Assembly: GCA_003963225.1 (NCBI GenBank)
Contig: RXKB01000033.1
Location: 1-43,334, forward strand
Length of the DNA: 43,334 nt
Reading direction: 5' to 3'
DNA from: Candidatus Babelota bacterium
GTDB taxonomy: Bacteria > Babelota > Babeliae > Babelales > Vermiphilaceae
The notes under the pieces are model-generated. The model was given only the letters and a program-made list of their open reading frames with translations, did no database searches and was not told the DNA's origin. Each line of letters opens with the position of its first letter. Position 1 is the stretch's first letter. Of the stretch, positions 23,930 through 31,390 are shown in pieces. The position numbers and the translations under genes were made by a program.

Positions 23930-24196
23930 ATGAATCTGGATCAACAGCTAGCAACGCTCGCTAGCACAACCGATTTATCTACACGACAAAGAAAAGCCAA
24001 AGAGTTGGCTACATTCTTGAAACTAATTACTTTTGTGAATTACACCGCAAAAGTTATTACGCCCAATGAAACCTTAGAGGTTCAGGGCACAATACCTGTG
24101 AGCACTTTGTTGGATTCGGAGTGGCAGGTTTATTGTTATCTGATCTCCTTATATGGGGAACCTACAAAAATTAAAAATCTAAAGATTACGGCATGA
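23930..24196 (+). CDS. Hypothetical small protein
   Basis: An 88-residue protein with an N-terminal helix (LDQQLATLASTTDLSTRQRK) and strands (FVNYTAKVITPNETLEVQGT). ATG 23930 is preferred; the TTG at 23918 lies on the terminator's T-run. It overlaps the primase start as ATGA. Not recognised; coupling suggests replication. Confidence 0.5.
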   Translation: MNLDQQLATLASTTDLSTRQRKAKELATFLKLITFVNYTAKVITPNETLEVQGTIPVSTLLDSEWQVYCYLISLYGEPTKIKNLKITA

Positions 24197-25161
24197 GGGT
24201 GAGGGATATTTTAGATCCGAAGGGAGCGATACTGTCAAGGGTGACGCAAGAGCAGATCATGAGATACTACCTCAAGATTGAGATTGATTTGAACAAGCTG
24301 TATCGCTCCCCCCTGCGAGAGGATAAGAATCCAGGATGCTCCTTTTACTACGCCAAAAGCGGTAGACTGTATTTTAATGATTTTGCACTAGGCAAAAAGT
24401 ATGATTTTATTGGTGTAGTTCAAACTTTGTACAACTGCTCGTACGTTAGAGCGTTGAGAATAATTCGTGACGAGATTCACATGATTAAAGGAGTAGATGG
24501 TGTAGTAGAGCAGAAAGAGGATGTTCATATCAGAATCGTAGCAACTCCTGTAGTTCACTCATACTGGAGTAAGTACTGCATAAGTCCTGAAATACTTGAA
24601 CTGTTTGATGTATTCACGGTTTCCAGCGTATACCGCAATGAGGATTTGTACTTAAAATCGAATAGAAATAATCCAATATTCGCATACCTCTTCCCATCAG
24701 GTAGAATTAAGATCTATCGCCCGTACTCTAAGACAACTAAGTGGTATGGGAACGCTACAGGGGAGGATATCGGCGGAGCAAACGCTTTACCTAAGAAAGG
24801 TAAGCTATGCTTTATTACTTCCTCTATAAAGGACTGTATGGTGCTGAGAGTTTTAGGATTCGGGGCAGTGTGTATGCAAGGGGAAGGTTACGGTATAAAT
24901 GGGAAGACAAGTGAAGTTATGAAGGAGCTTGTAGGCTCCTTGAAAAAAAGATTCAATCACGTCGTCTTGTTGCTGGACAACGATGATAGTGGTATTAAGT
25001 TTGCTGCGGAACTCTCCAAAGCATTTAACCTACCTAGCCTCTTGCTGGATGGGGCTAAGGATATCTCTGACCATATTGCTAAGTATGGTTACTACAGAAC
25101 ACATAGAAAAATTAAGAAAAGACTCTCAAAGCATTTCAAAGTAGATGACATTCCCTTTTAA
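24193..25161 (+). CDS. DnaG-like TOPRIM primase
   Basis: A 322-residue primase. The N-terminal part, YRSPLREDKNPGCSFYYAK then GRLYFNDFALGKKYDFIGVV (about 35-77), aligns with the CHC2 zinc-ribbon region of DnaG but lacks the Cys/His ligands. The TOPRIM domain (about 196-300) reads LCFITSSIKDCMVLRVLGFG, GEGYGIN and VVLLLDNDDSGIKFA, the last supplying the DxD metal site. The usual TOPRIM Glu (EG) is replaced by Ser in TSSIKD. There is no helicase domain, consistent with a separate SF4 helicase nearby. It would make primers for the PolA. Confidence 0.82.
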   Translation: MRVRDILDPKGAILSRVTQEQIMRYYLKIEIDLNKLYRSPLREDKNPGCSFYYAKSGRLYFNDFALGKKYDFIGVVQTLYNCSYVRALRIIRDEIHMIKGVDGVVEQKEDVHIRIVATPVVHSYWSKYCISPEILELFDVFTVSSVYRNEDLYLKSNRNNPIFAYLFPSGRIKIYRPYSKTTKWYGNATGEDIGGANALPKKGKLCFITSSIKDCMVLRVLGFGAVCMQGEGYGINGKTSEVMKELVGSLKKRFNHVVLLLDNDDSGIKFAAELSKAFNLPSLLLDGAKDISDHIAKYGYYRTHRKIKKRLSKHFKVDDIPF

Positions 25162-25483
25162 ACACGGCCCGTGGGTACTCCTTATACTCGCATTCTGGGC
25201 TGCAGCATTCTCTACATTGGGGTACTTGCAAACCTCGAAGGTCTACGGCCTTCAAAAGGAGCAAGGTTGTACCTTTCGTGTATATATCACTACCGTGTCC
25301 CCACCCGCCGTAGAAGACACAACCGTAACCATGTCTGATACGGTTGAGACCTACATCGGGTCGTTCCGCAACGAGCTCAAAGCTAATTACTACGGCGCAT
25401 TTGCCGCTCAAGAGGCAATGGAGTTCTACGCTGATACTGCGTGGTGGATTTTGGAACAAGACTGTTCACGAGTAGATGAGTAA
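25145..25483 (+). CDS. Small membrane-anchored hypothetical protein
   Basis: A 112-residue protein with an N-terminal membrane helix (about 8-26, GPWVLLILAFWAAAFSTLGY) and a mostly acidic periplasmic-type domain (beta then helix, EAMEFYADTAWWILEQD). It overlaps the primase by 17 bases and the UNG-like gene by 8, so it is co-translated with replication genes despite its membrane anchor. Role unknown. Confidence 0.6.
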   Translation: MTFPFKHGPWVLLILAFWAAAFSTLGYLQTSKVYGLQKEQGCTFRVYITTVSPPAVEDTTVTMSDTVETYIGSFRNELKANYYGAFAAQEAMEFYADTAWWILEQDCSRVDE

Positions 25484-26150
25484 TTTAGCGTTATTGAAGT
25501 TTGAGGAAGTGGTAGGAGACTGGGCAAAAAAAGCCCCAGACGCATTTGTCCACGCACACGACGTAATCATTCCGCAATTGGTTGAAGAACTAAAAGTTGG
25601 GATGGTTCTATATCCACCCTTAGAAGAGAAGTGTTTCGAGGCGTTCACCCGCTGTCAATACTCCTCTCTAAGAGTGGTTATAGTGTCTAGTAACCCGTTC
25701 TCAAACGGGATGGCGAATGGTCTAGCGTGGGACACTGATCTAACAAATCAGCCACCTCCTGCACTAAGTCGAATTCTACAAAAGATAAAGATGGAGTACC
25801 CTGAAGAGGCGTCAGAGCGAGGAAACTCGTATCTGGGGCATTTACCTAATCAGGGAGTTCTCCTCCTGAATCTAGCCCTGTCCTGTAAAATCGGCTTGCC
25901 AACCTGTCATGTGAAATTGTGGGAGGAGTTTAGCCGAAGAATCATTGAATCCATCAACCGTAAGGATTACGTTGTTTGGATACTCTGGGGGCAAAAAGCT
26001 CATAATGTAGCTATAACCAATACCACGCACTGCGTCATTAAAGGGAATCACCCCTCGCCAGCTGCAGGTAATGAGTTCTTTAAGGCGGATTACTTTCGTA
26101 AAGCGAATGCTTTTCTCGCCAAACATGGTTTTGTAACCATTAATTTCTAA
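25476..26150 (+). CDS. UNG-family uracil-DNA glycosylase-like protein, catalytic Asp replaced
   Basis: A 224-residue protein with the family 1 UNG layout: VVIVSSNPFSNGMANGLAWD (about 68-87) replaces GQDPYHGPGQAHGLxFS; GVLLLNLALSCKIG (about 128-141) keeps the uracil-reading Asn; VVWILWGQKAHN matches the LWG strand; KGNHPSPAAGNEFF (about 189) keeps the catalytic His. The water-activating Asp aligns with Asn and the Gln before it with Ser. UNG with Asp-to-Asn is strongly impaired in family 1, so the protein may be slow or have a structural role, as poxvirus D4 does with its polymerase. Activity is not proven. Confidence 0.85.
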   Translation: MSNLALLKFEEVVGDWAKKAPDAFVHAHDVIIPQLVEELKVGMVLYPPLEEKCFEAFTRCQYSSLRVVIVSSNPFSNGMANGLAWDTDLTNQPPPALSRILQKIKMEYPEEASERGNSYLGHLPNQGVLLLNLALSCKIGLPTCHVKLWEEFSRRIIESINRKDYVVWILWGQKAHNVAITNTTHCVIKGNHPSPAAGNEFFKADYFRKANAFLAKHGFVTINF

Positions 26151-26162
26151 CTATACTTTATC

Positions 26163-26894
26163 ATGCAAATCCGACACAACGGTCCGAATGATCTTACTCT
26201 GACTGCCAACGGCCTCGTTTCGATGGCATTTGGCGAACCCTATCGCAACGGTCGCTTCAGCGGCCCACGTGCGATTAACTTGAACCCCGACGATCTCGTC
26301 GCCGCCACCAACAACAAACCGCAAGCGTTTCGTATGGTGGAGAACGCCGGGCACTTGGAAGTGCCTGAGTTCATCGGCTTGGACAAACTCCAAGATCAAA
26401 ACGGGTTCCACTACGGTGACTATGAGCAGCTCTTTCCGGGCGGTTCGGTTGTTCGCCATAAGCAAGGTTCCGCTAATCTGCAGACCAACGCAGATCTCCT
26501 TGAATTCCTGGCTGGCCCTAACGAGCCGAAGGCTACAGCCGTTGTTCACGCTCCGCTGCCTGCAAACATTCGGGTGGCGACCGTCACGGTTATCCCGGCT
26601 TTGAAGAACAAATTCAAGGACGGATGCGTTGCGGTTACCTGTACGGCAGGTGAAGTGCCCAAGTCAGCGATTTATGCCTCTTTCAAGACGGCTGAAACAG
26701 TTGGGTTGGATTACGCAACTTTCACTGTCGCACTCATCGACAAAAAAGGCGGTGACACGGAGAGCAAGTTGCTCGACATGGATACCCGCTATCGTCAGGG
26801 GCATGGGCACTTCATCCAGCAACTGATTCAGTACAAAACCGGAGCTGTTCAACAACGGCTTCCGGCTGAACAGCGCATCAACCGCCGTAAATGA
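26163..26894 (+). CDS. Hypothetical protein, probably highly expressed
   Basis: A 243-residue soluble, near-neutral protein without membrane segments. The N-terminal half is Asn/Gly-rich (NGPNDLTLTANGLVSMAFGE); the middle contains strands (ANIRVATVTVIPALKNKFKD); the end is basic (PAEQRINRRK). GC-rich, GC-ending codon use sets it apart from its neighbours and resembles the genes at 5628 and 8951, suggesting high expression. The stop overlaps the next ATG (ATGA). It could be a nucleic-acid-binding accessory, but no motif proves this. Confidence 0.65.
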   Translation: MQIRHNGPNDLTLTANGLVSMAFGEPYRNGRFSGPRAINLNPDDLVAATNNKPQAFRMVENAGHLEVPEFIGLDKLQDQNGFHYGDYEQLFPGGSVVRHKQGSANLQTNADLLEFLAGPNEPKATAVVHAPLPANIRVATVTVIPALKNKFKDGCVAVTCTAGEVPKSAIYASFKTAETVGLDYATFTVALIDKKGGDTESKLLDMDTRYRQGHGHFIQQLIQYKTGAVQQRLPAEQRINRRK

Positions 26895-27100
26895 GTACGG
26901 CGGAGCAACTGGAACTCGATCTGAAGGAAAAAGTTACGAGCTGGGGCCTCTCTCAAGAAGAGGCCCGCTCTCTTTTCCTGTTACTAGGTAAGTTAACAGA
27001 TATGCCAGATTTGCATATAAGGTATGTTATATCTGACTTTGATTCGGTGGAGTACTTTCTCCTGGATCTGCTAACAAACCTAAAACAACACTACTCATGA
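26891..27100 (+). CDS. Small acidic helical protein
   Basis: A 69-residue acidic, helical protein (LELDLKEKVTSWGLSQEEAR). It is coupled to both neighbours by ATGA overlaps. No family recognised. Confidence 0.55.
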   Translation: MSTAEQLELDLKEKVTSWGLSQEEARSLFLLLGKLTDMPDLHIRYVISDFDSVEYFLLDLLTNLKQHYS

Positions 27101-27552
27101 AATCACCATTGGAGGAACGCACCTTCAAGAGGTTAACGGAAGCTGGGCTGAAGTTTGAGTACGAGGGGGTAACCTTCGTCCTTCAGCCCAGCTTTGCGCT
27201 AGAGTCTATTGAAAGTGGAAAGAAAATAAAAAAAGTCCGGGATGTAAAGTACACGCCGGACTTCATAGGAGATACATGGATCATAGAGACTAAAGGTCAT
27301 AGGACCCCTGTATTTGATTTACGATGGAAACTATTTAAGTATTTCCTACATTTGAATAAGCTTGACTACAAGCTTTATATGCCTCGTAACGACAAGCAAG
27401 TTATAGAGGCGATTAACGACATATTAAATGACAAGCGACACAAAAGCTTACTACGAAAAAGAAGGGTATCTCTCAAACAGTCTGTTGAAACTGATAACCA
27501 ATCCAGTCCTATTCAAGCAAAGAATGGACGGAGAATACGAAAAGGAGGATAA
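27097..27552 (+). CDS. PD-(D/E)XK endonuclease (DUF1064/T7 endonuclease I-like)
   Basis: A 151-residue nuclease. The core reads VRDVKYTPDFIGDTWIIETK (about 49-68): the Asp of TPDF and the ExK of IETKG are the PD-(D/E)XK metal ligands. LRWKLFKYFLHLNKLDYKLY then supplies the following helix and strand. The family resembles T7 endonuclease I/DUF1064 Holliday-junction and branch-cleaving enzymes. The C-terminal 42 codons, very basic, overlap the next gene by 125 bases, which is long for this window. Role: recombination or branch processing near ERF and RecE-like genes. Confidence 0.8.
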   Translation: MKSPLEERTFKRLTEAGLKFEYEGVTFVLQPSFALESIESGKKIKKVRDVKYTPDFIGDTWIIETKGHRTPVFDLRWKLFKYFLHLNKLDYKLYMPRNDKQVIEAINDILNDKRHKSLLRKRRVSLKQSVETDNQSSPIQAKNGRRIRKGG

Positions 27553-28447
27553 GGAATTCTTTAGGTTAGGTTCTGCAGTAGACTGTTTACTGACCTCCCC
27601 TGAGACATTTGATGCGGACTTCCATGTTTTAGGAGTCTCCAAGCCGGGAGGCTTATTGGGTGATTTTGTGAGTAATCTACCTTTAGGCTTAGAGGAGAGC
27701 TCCCCATTAGAGCTGTACCAAGAGGCATATGATGAAAGTGGGTACAAGCTACCTTTAGCTACAGTAGTGACGAGATTCTGGAATTCATACGAGGGCAGAA
27801 ACTATTACTATGCTCTCCACAACGTGAAGGAAGGTAAAACGGCTTTAAGTAAAGATATTCACGAAACAGCTCTAAAGTGCGTGGATAAAATACTTAATAC
27901 CCCATATACACGTGAATACTTTGTAAGTGGTAGATTTGATTTGTGCTTTCAAGTAGCTATCTATTTTAAGTATAGAGATTTAGACTTTAAGGCTTTGTTA
28001 GACGGGGTAGTCATAGATCATGAATCCAAAACTATTACCCCTTTTGATTTGAAGACAACTGGATACTCTGTATACACCTTCCCAAAAGTAATGGTGGATT
28101 TAGGATACTTTAGACAAGCGTCTTTGTACCATTACGCAGTGCAGCAGGAGACATCTCCCTTCTTTGAGTTGATTAAAAATGGCTATGAGATTAAACCTTT
28201 TGAATTTGTAGTTGTTGAGACCAGAGAGAGTGTATCTCCCCCACTAGTGTATCAAGTATCTGAACAAGATCTGGCTGCTGGTTTTACTGGCGGTTATACG
28301 GGTAATACCTTTGTAAAAGGTATTGACCAGCTCATAGACGATTATATCTGGCATCGTGACCACGATTTGTGGGAATATCCCAGATATGTCTACGAGCATA
28401 ATGGTGTAATACCAACTAATTCATTCAAAGTTTCGCAAGGAACATGA
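27428..28447 (+). CDS. RecE/ExoVIII-like PD-(D/E)XK exonuclease
   Basis: A 339-residue nuclease of the exodeoxyribonuclease VIII/DUF3799 type. The N-terminal GYLSNSLLKLITNPVLFKQR and RLGSAVDCLLTSPETF (about 13-63) match the family start. The catalytic region has FKALLDGVVIDHESK (Asp), ITPFDLKTTGYS (DxK) and the conserved RQASLYHYAV (QxxxY). With ERF at 22905 it forms an exonuclease-annealase recombination set. The N-terminal match shows that the real start lies at or near ATG 27428, within the previous gene. Confidence 0.85.
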   Translation: MTSDTKAYYEKEGYLSNSLLKLITNPVLFKQRMDGEYEKEDKEFFRLGSAVDCLLTSPETFDADFHVLGVSKPGGLLGDFVSNLPLGLEESSPLELYQEAYDESGYKLPLATVVTRFWNSYEGRNYYYALHNVKEGKTALSKDIHETALKCVDKILNTPYTREYFVSGRFDLCFQVAIYFKYRDLDFKALLDGVVIDHESKTITPFDLKTTGYSVYTFPKVMVDLGYFRQASLYHYAVQQETSPFFELIKNGYEIKPFEFVVVETRESVSPPLVYQVSEQDLAAGFTGGYTGNTFVKGIDQLIDDYIWHRDHDLWEYPRYVYEHNGVIPTNSFKVSQGT

Positions 28448-29130
28448 AACACAATCTCTCTACATATTTTATAAGTCCTGCTATGGGTCTGAAAGAATCA
28501 ATTGGTAAATTTTTAACAACTACCTCGACTACCTCGACGGGCACTCCTATAACCTGGGCTGTAAGTCCTAGCGGACACCTGCAAGTCAGCACTGATAGTA
28601 TTTTAGTGCCTGCGCCGATACCTGAACAGTTAGAGGTTTTCACCAAAGACTTCGTTAACACATATCTAGCCTCGGTAGAGTACCCACTTGAAGAGGTAGG
28701 AGACTTCTTCTACTTTCTTTATAATGATACTCTCCCTGAATACAAGACTGCAGCATTTGAGGCGCATCCCGATTTTGTAGCCAAGTACACTCCCGAAACG
28801 GGTAAAGTGATGTTCAAATTCCGGATACCTGCAGACGTTAAGTCTACAATAGTCACTCCTTTTCTTGATGGTAAATACTCCCAAGTGGATAAGACTTATG
28901 TAGATACGCATTTCCCCAACGATGCGTCCAACAAAAACTACACTACTCGACAAGTGTTTGAGAAACATCCTGCTATGCGTGCATACCAGGAAGATCGAAC
29001 AGGAGTGGAGTTACCCCCTGACGCTGAAGTCTGGGATAAAGTCAAAATTGAAAATGAAACATTTATACCTGCATATTACAAAATGGATGATTCGCAGGCT
29101 GACCTTAACGCAGAAACAGACCCTCATTGA
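28444..29130 (+). CDS. Hypothetical protein
   Basis: A 228-residue acidic soluble protein with a Ser/Thr repeat (TTTSTTSTGTP) near residue 25 and otherwise mixed alpha/beta sequence (GKVMFKFRIPADVKSTIVTP). ATGA overlap with the exonuclease, and a 44-base overlap with the next small gene. Probably belongs to the recombination operon. Not recognised. Confidence 0.6.
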   Translation: MKHNLSTYFISPAMGLKESIGKFLTTTSTTSTGTPITWAVSPSGHLQVSTDSILVPAPIPEQLEVFTKDFVNTYLASVEYPLEEVGDFFYFLYNDTLPEYKTAAFEAHPDFVAKYTPETGKVMFKFRIPADVKSTIVTPFLDGKYSQVDKTYVDTHFPNDASNKNYTTRQVFEKHPAMRAYQEDRTGVELPPDAEVWDKVKIENETFIPAYYKMDDSQADLNAETDPH

Positions 29131-29305
29131 GTTGTTGGGTGAATCGCGTGAAGTCGTAGAACTCATCCGGACTAGCCGTACGAAAGGATTACGTGCAGCT
29201 TGTCTATATTACCTCGGTCTATCGGAGAAAGATGCAGTGGATATTAAGCGTAAACTTATGTCTGATAAAACTGCTAAGTCCCGAAGACGGCGCCGCTCCA
29301 CTTAA
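29087..29305 (+). CDS. Small basic protein
   Basis: A 72-residue helical protein (LTLTQKQTLIELLGESREVV) ending in a cluster of Arg (AKSRRRRRST), typical for nucleic-acid contact. I chose ATG 29087 since the open frame further upstream reads through the 28444 gene as its shadow. It is the last gene before the structured region. Confidence 0.55.
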   Translation: MIRRLTLTQKQTLIELLGESREVVELIRTSRTKGLRAACLYYLGLSEKDAVDIKRKLMSDKTAKSRRRRRST

Positions 29306-29399
29306 CGGTTAGCGCCTTGCCTATTTAGAGAAGTTTCCTAACAGCCCTCATATCAAGAGCTGCTAAGGCCTCATAGGTAATAACAAAGCCGTAGAAGCG

Positions 29400-29607
29400 A
29401 TACTACCTTATAAAAGATTAGCCCCAACCTTGAAATACAGGAAGGGGCTAATTAGTTTTGGGATAAACCCAAACAGGGACAAAACCCTGACGTGTGAAAT
29501 GCCAGCACGATGAACGTAAGCCGGGTAATAGAGCGCTAGCCTGTCTCGCTAGATGGTCTGTAGTTCCTGTAAAAGGAACCAAGGTCGAAACTTTTATAAG
29601 GTAGTAT
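29400..29607 (+). ncRNA. Candidate structured RNA closed by a 17-bp helix
   Basis: The 17-mers at 29400-29416 (ATACTACCTTATAAAAG) and 29591-29607 are exact reverse complements. Between them lie at least six hairpins: ATTAGCCCC/GGGGCTAAT (29417-29452), TTTGGG/CCCAAA, CAGGG/CCCTG (29474-29489), CGTG/CACG (29491-29509), CTAGC/GCTAG with a 7-base loop (29536-29552) and GTTCC/GGAAC with a 7-base loop. The last two look like tRNA anticodon and T arms but no acceptor or D arm is found. No start codon or long frame supports coding. It sits in a 309-base gap. Confidence 0.65.
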
Positions 29608-29614
29608 AAGATTT

Positions 29615-29734
29615 ATGAAACTACTAAAAAGACTTATAATTATTCTAATGTACGCAGCATTAGGTATTACATTACTCATCATCTTAACACTACAATCCTA
29701 TGGATTTACTCGAAAACGTGACACTACAAGATGA
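29615..29734 (+). CDS. Tiny single-pass membrane protein
   Basis: A 39-residue frame: MKLLKRLIIILMYAALGITL begins a positively charged N-terminus and one membrane helix (about 6-26), ending in a basic tail (TRKRDTTR). It starts 8 bases after the structured RNA and overlaps the next gene start by 35 bases. Too short for homology; the helix and charge layout are the only evidence. Confidence 0.45.
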   Translation: MKLLKRLIIILMYAALGITLLIILTLQSYGFTRKRDTTR

Positions 29735-30029
29735 TTTACATTTTCTAATTATTACTACTCAAACGACTGTCGACCAACTACACGATTTCACTATGCTCTT
29801 AGTAGAGACAGATATAGAAGTTGTACAACACAGTGAAGGCGAGATGGCGTTCTCTGTATACGATGTCTCAAGTGACGAAGCGCACATCATACTCGAAGTA
29901 GCTATTGGCGATATTATCTGTCTGAACGAGAATACCGGAGCATTCTTCATCATTCCTCACATGGCTTTCTTAAATATGTGCCACTATGGTCCTACAAATG
30001 CACCCCCGAAATTTTTCAGCAATAATTAA
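29700..30029 (+). CDS. Hypothetical acidic small protein
   Basis: A 109-residue acidic protein: DLHFLIITTQTTVDQLHDFT (strand-helix), then EAHIILEVAIGDIICLNENT and AFFIIPHMAFLNM. The late pattern (strand, GD-I-x-x, aromatic strand) is like the next protein, so the two could be diverged paralogues. Overlaps the next gene by 44 bases. Confidence 0.55.
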   Translation: MDLLENVTLQDDLHFLIITTQTTVDQLHDFTMLLVETDIEVVQHSEGEMAFSVYDVSSDEAHIILEVAIGDIICLNENTGAFFIIPHMAFLNMCHYGPTNAPPKFFSNN

Positions 30030-30282
30030 GGCTTTTGCAGACCTTGGTTATAAAGCTATGGTACATCATGAACTACCTCCTCAATGGAGGCTTATAGTAC
30101 CTCCATCCGAAGGTGTTTTTTATTTAACACTGGATCAGGAAATACTTGAGATCGTACACGAGGGGGACTACATCGTATTTTTAACCAATAAATATCACAT
30201 ACTTTCACATGAACTCATTTCAATCTATGAAGGGATTAGGGAAACCCTACAAAACCAGATTCGGAAGGGACCGCTTAAGTAA
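29986..30282 (+). CDS. Hypothetical small protein
   Basis: A 98-residue protein: IIKAFADLGYKAMVHHELPP, then GVFYLTLDQEILEIVHEGDY, then IVFLTNKYHILSHELISIYE and a basic end. LEIVHEGDYIVFL matches LEVAIGDIICL in the upstream protein in position and type. Alternative ATG at 29998. Family not recognised; the GDYIV element is common in small phage proteins. Confidence 0.55.
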   Translation: MVLQMHPRNFSAIIKAFADLGYKAMVHHELPPQWRLIVPPSEGVFYLTLDQEILEIVHEGDYIVFLTNKYHILSHELISIYEGIRETLQNQIRKGPLK

Positions 30283-30571
30283 AAAGCAACGTCTTGAAAA
30301 ACTCCTCAAAAAGAATCAGCACGGCGGAAAAAAGAAAAAACACAAAACGCCGCGACAACTACTGAATGTTGCACGCAACGAAGTCCGCGCTATGCGCAAG
30401 GTCGAAGTTTGCAAGGATCAGGAAATCCGCCAAGCATGGGTGGTCTACAAAAAGAACGCTTTGGGCGAACGTGTAGCCTACGCAGAGTATTTCATACCTG
30501 GTATCAAGGAACCGGTTAGAACTGTCTTGGCGCTCTTTAAGCTGCTCTACAAAGACAAATACTTGTTATGA
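30227..30571 (+). CDS. Basic hypothetical protein
   Basis: A 114-residue protein with a very basic N-terminal half (KPYKTRFGRDRLSKKQRLEK, then KKNQHGGKKKKHKTPRQLL) and a folded C-terminal half (ERVAYAEYFIPGIKEPVRTV). DNA or RNA binding is likely from charge. ATG 30209 is an alternative start; both overlap the upstream gene. Codons are more GC-rich than neighbours. Confidence 0.6.
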   Translation: MKGLGKPYKTRFGRDRLSKKQRLEKLLKKNQHGGKKKKHKTPRQLLNVARNEVRAMRKVEVCKDQEIRQAWVVYKKNALGERVAYAEYFIPGIKEPVRTVLALFKLLYKDKYLL

Positions 30572-30909
30572 GAATTTCCTCGGTATTTTTCTTGTTTTTA
30601 CATTTTACCATTTGCGCGCTTAGCGGGAGTATTTTGTATGTCCCGATACCTTTGAAGCTCGCAATGGTCTTGGCCGGTGCTTTTTACGGCTTTTTTCTTT
30701 GGTTGCTGGTAAAGTACACCTTCAATGCACCAAGCGAACCTCTACCATTTTGGGATCGTATGATGTTGGAGTTGCTGATAATTGTTTTTGCAACAATCAC
30801 AGTTCCAACTATTTACTCACCGTACCAAAGTGGTCTGTTCGCTATCCCATTCATAATGATGCACCAGATCTCGACTTTAAAGATCTTGGAATGGAGGCAT
30901 CGTTTATAG
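30568..30909 (+). CDS. Multi-pass membrane protein
   Basis: A 113-residue protein with four hydrophobic segments (SVFFLFLHFTICALSGSILY, KLAMVLAGAFYGFFLWLLVK, LELLIIVFATITVPTIYS, LFAIPFIMMHQISTL), i.e. mostly embedded in the membrane. ATGA overlap with the basic protein. Holin-like size but too many helices for common holins. Role unknown. Confidence 0.6.
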   Translation: MRISSVFFLFLHFTICALSGSILYVPIPLKLAMVLAGAFYGFFLWLLVKYTFNAPSEPLPFWDRMMLELLIIVFATITVPTIYSPYQSGLFAIPFIMMHQISTLKILEWRHRL

Positions 30910-31049
30910 CAACCGCTGTCTTATTTATACTAGTCCCTCTAGTGTTGTACTGGATTATCAGAAAGATCGAGGAGATCAGAGAAAGAAGACCACGAACAAA
31001 CGTAATGTTGATTGATGATGACGAAAACGCGAAGGCCCCCAAGGAGTAA
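30891..31049 (+). CDS. Small single-pass membrane protein
   Basis: A 52-residue protein with one N-terminal membrane helix (SFIATAVLFILVPLVLYWII) and a charged cytoplasmic tail (RKIEEIRERRPRTN, then acidic DDDENAK). ATG 30891 is chosen because it opens just before the helix; the upstream frame is a shadow of the previous gene. The terminator overlaps its last codons. Confidence 0.6.
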   Translation: MEASFIATAVLFILVPLVLYWIIRKIEEIRERRPRTNVMLIDDDENAKAPKE

Positions 31050-31070
31050 TCCAAGGGGGCCTAAATTTTT
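31033..31070 (+). terminator. Intrinsic terminator overlapping a stop codon
   Basis: AGGCCCCC (31033-31040) pairs with GGGGGCCT (31055-31062), with an inner GGA/TCC stem, then AAATTTTT. The left arm lies in the last codons of the small membrane gene. It ends the long plus-strand operon. Confidence 0.9.
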
Positions 31071-31089
31071 GCTAGGGTTACCTAACGGC

Positions 31090-31134
31090 GAACCCCCTAG
31101 TCCACGGGCAGAGGGGGGTGTGGGTAGGGGGTTC
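31090..31134 (+). repeat. 10-bp perfect inverted repeat
   Basis: GAACCCCCTA (31090-31099) and TAGGGGGTTC (31125-31134) are perfect reverse complements; an inner CCAC/GTGG stem adds to the helix. There is no T-run. It covers the candidate GTG start (31118) of the next frame, so it could hide that start in the RNA. Confidence 0.7.
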
Positions 31135-31390
31135 TATCTTACAGAGTATACCAGGTCTATTCCCTGCAAGAAGGGAGATAATCATTTTTACCTCACTTCT
31201 TGGGGTGACTGTTCCCTCTGCAATGGTTCTATCGGTACTAGGTCTAGCCAACATTCAGCGTCCCGCCCCTGCCCCCAATACGTGTTTAAAATGGATTCTA
31301 ATCAGTTCCGTATTGGTTCTTCTTACGCAAATAGTAGTCATAATTACAGTTGAACTGTCGAATCAAGAGTTTCTTGCAGTTGGTCGTTGA
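31118..31390 (+). CDS. Possible two-helix membrane protein
   Basis: A 90-codon frame with two hydrophobic segments (IIIFTSLLGVTVPSAMVLSV and CLKWILISSVLVLLTQIVVI) that suggest a membrane hairpin. The only start before the first helix is GTG 31118, inside a hairpin, and the next is ATG 31213 in the helix. The competing 31012 frame is Pro/Ser-rich and starts in the previous gene. I think the membrane frame is more likely real, but the evidence is limited. Confidence 0.4.
   Translation: MWVGGSILQSIPGLFPARREIIIFTSLLGVTVPSAMVLSVLGLANIQRPAPAPNTCLKWILISSVLVLLTQIVVIITVELSNQEFLAVGR

Noticed and set aside
28922..29086. Upstream extension of the small basic protein
   Set aside because: It is the shadow of the 28444 gene; ATG 29087 gives the sensible N-terminus.
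29536..29580. tRNA gene in the structured region
   Set aside because: Two arms look right, but no 7-bp acceptor stem, D arm or standard T-loop can be drawn.
29400..29607. Hammerhead ribozyme
   Set aside because: A GAAA lies before the closing helix, but no CUGAUGA core is present on the other side.
31012..31353. Plus-strand frame overlapping the terminator
   Set aside because: It starts inside the previous gene and crosses the terminator; composition is Pro/Ser/Gly-rich without fold signs. Its single CxxC is not enough.
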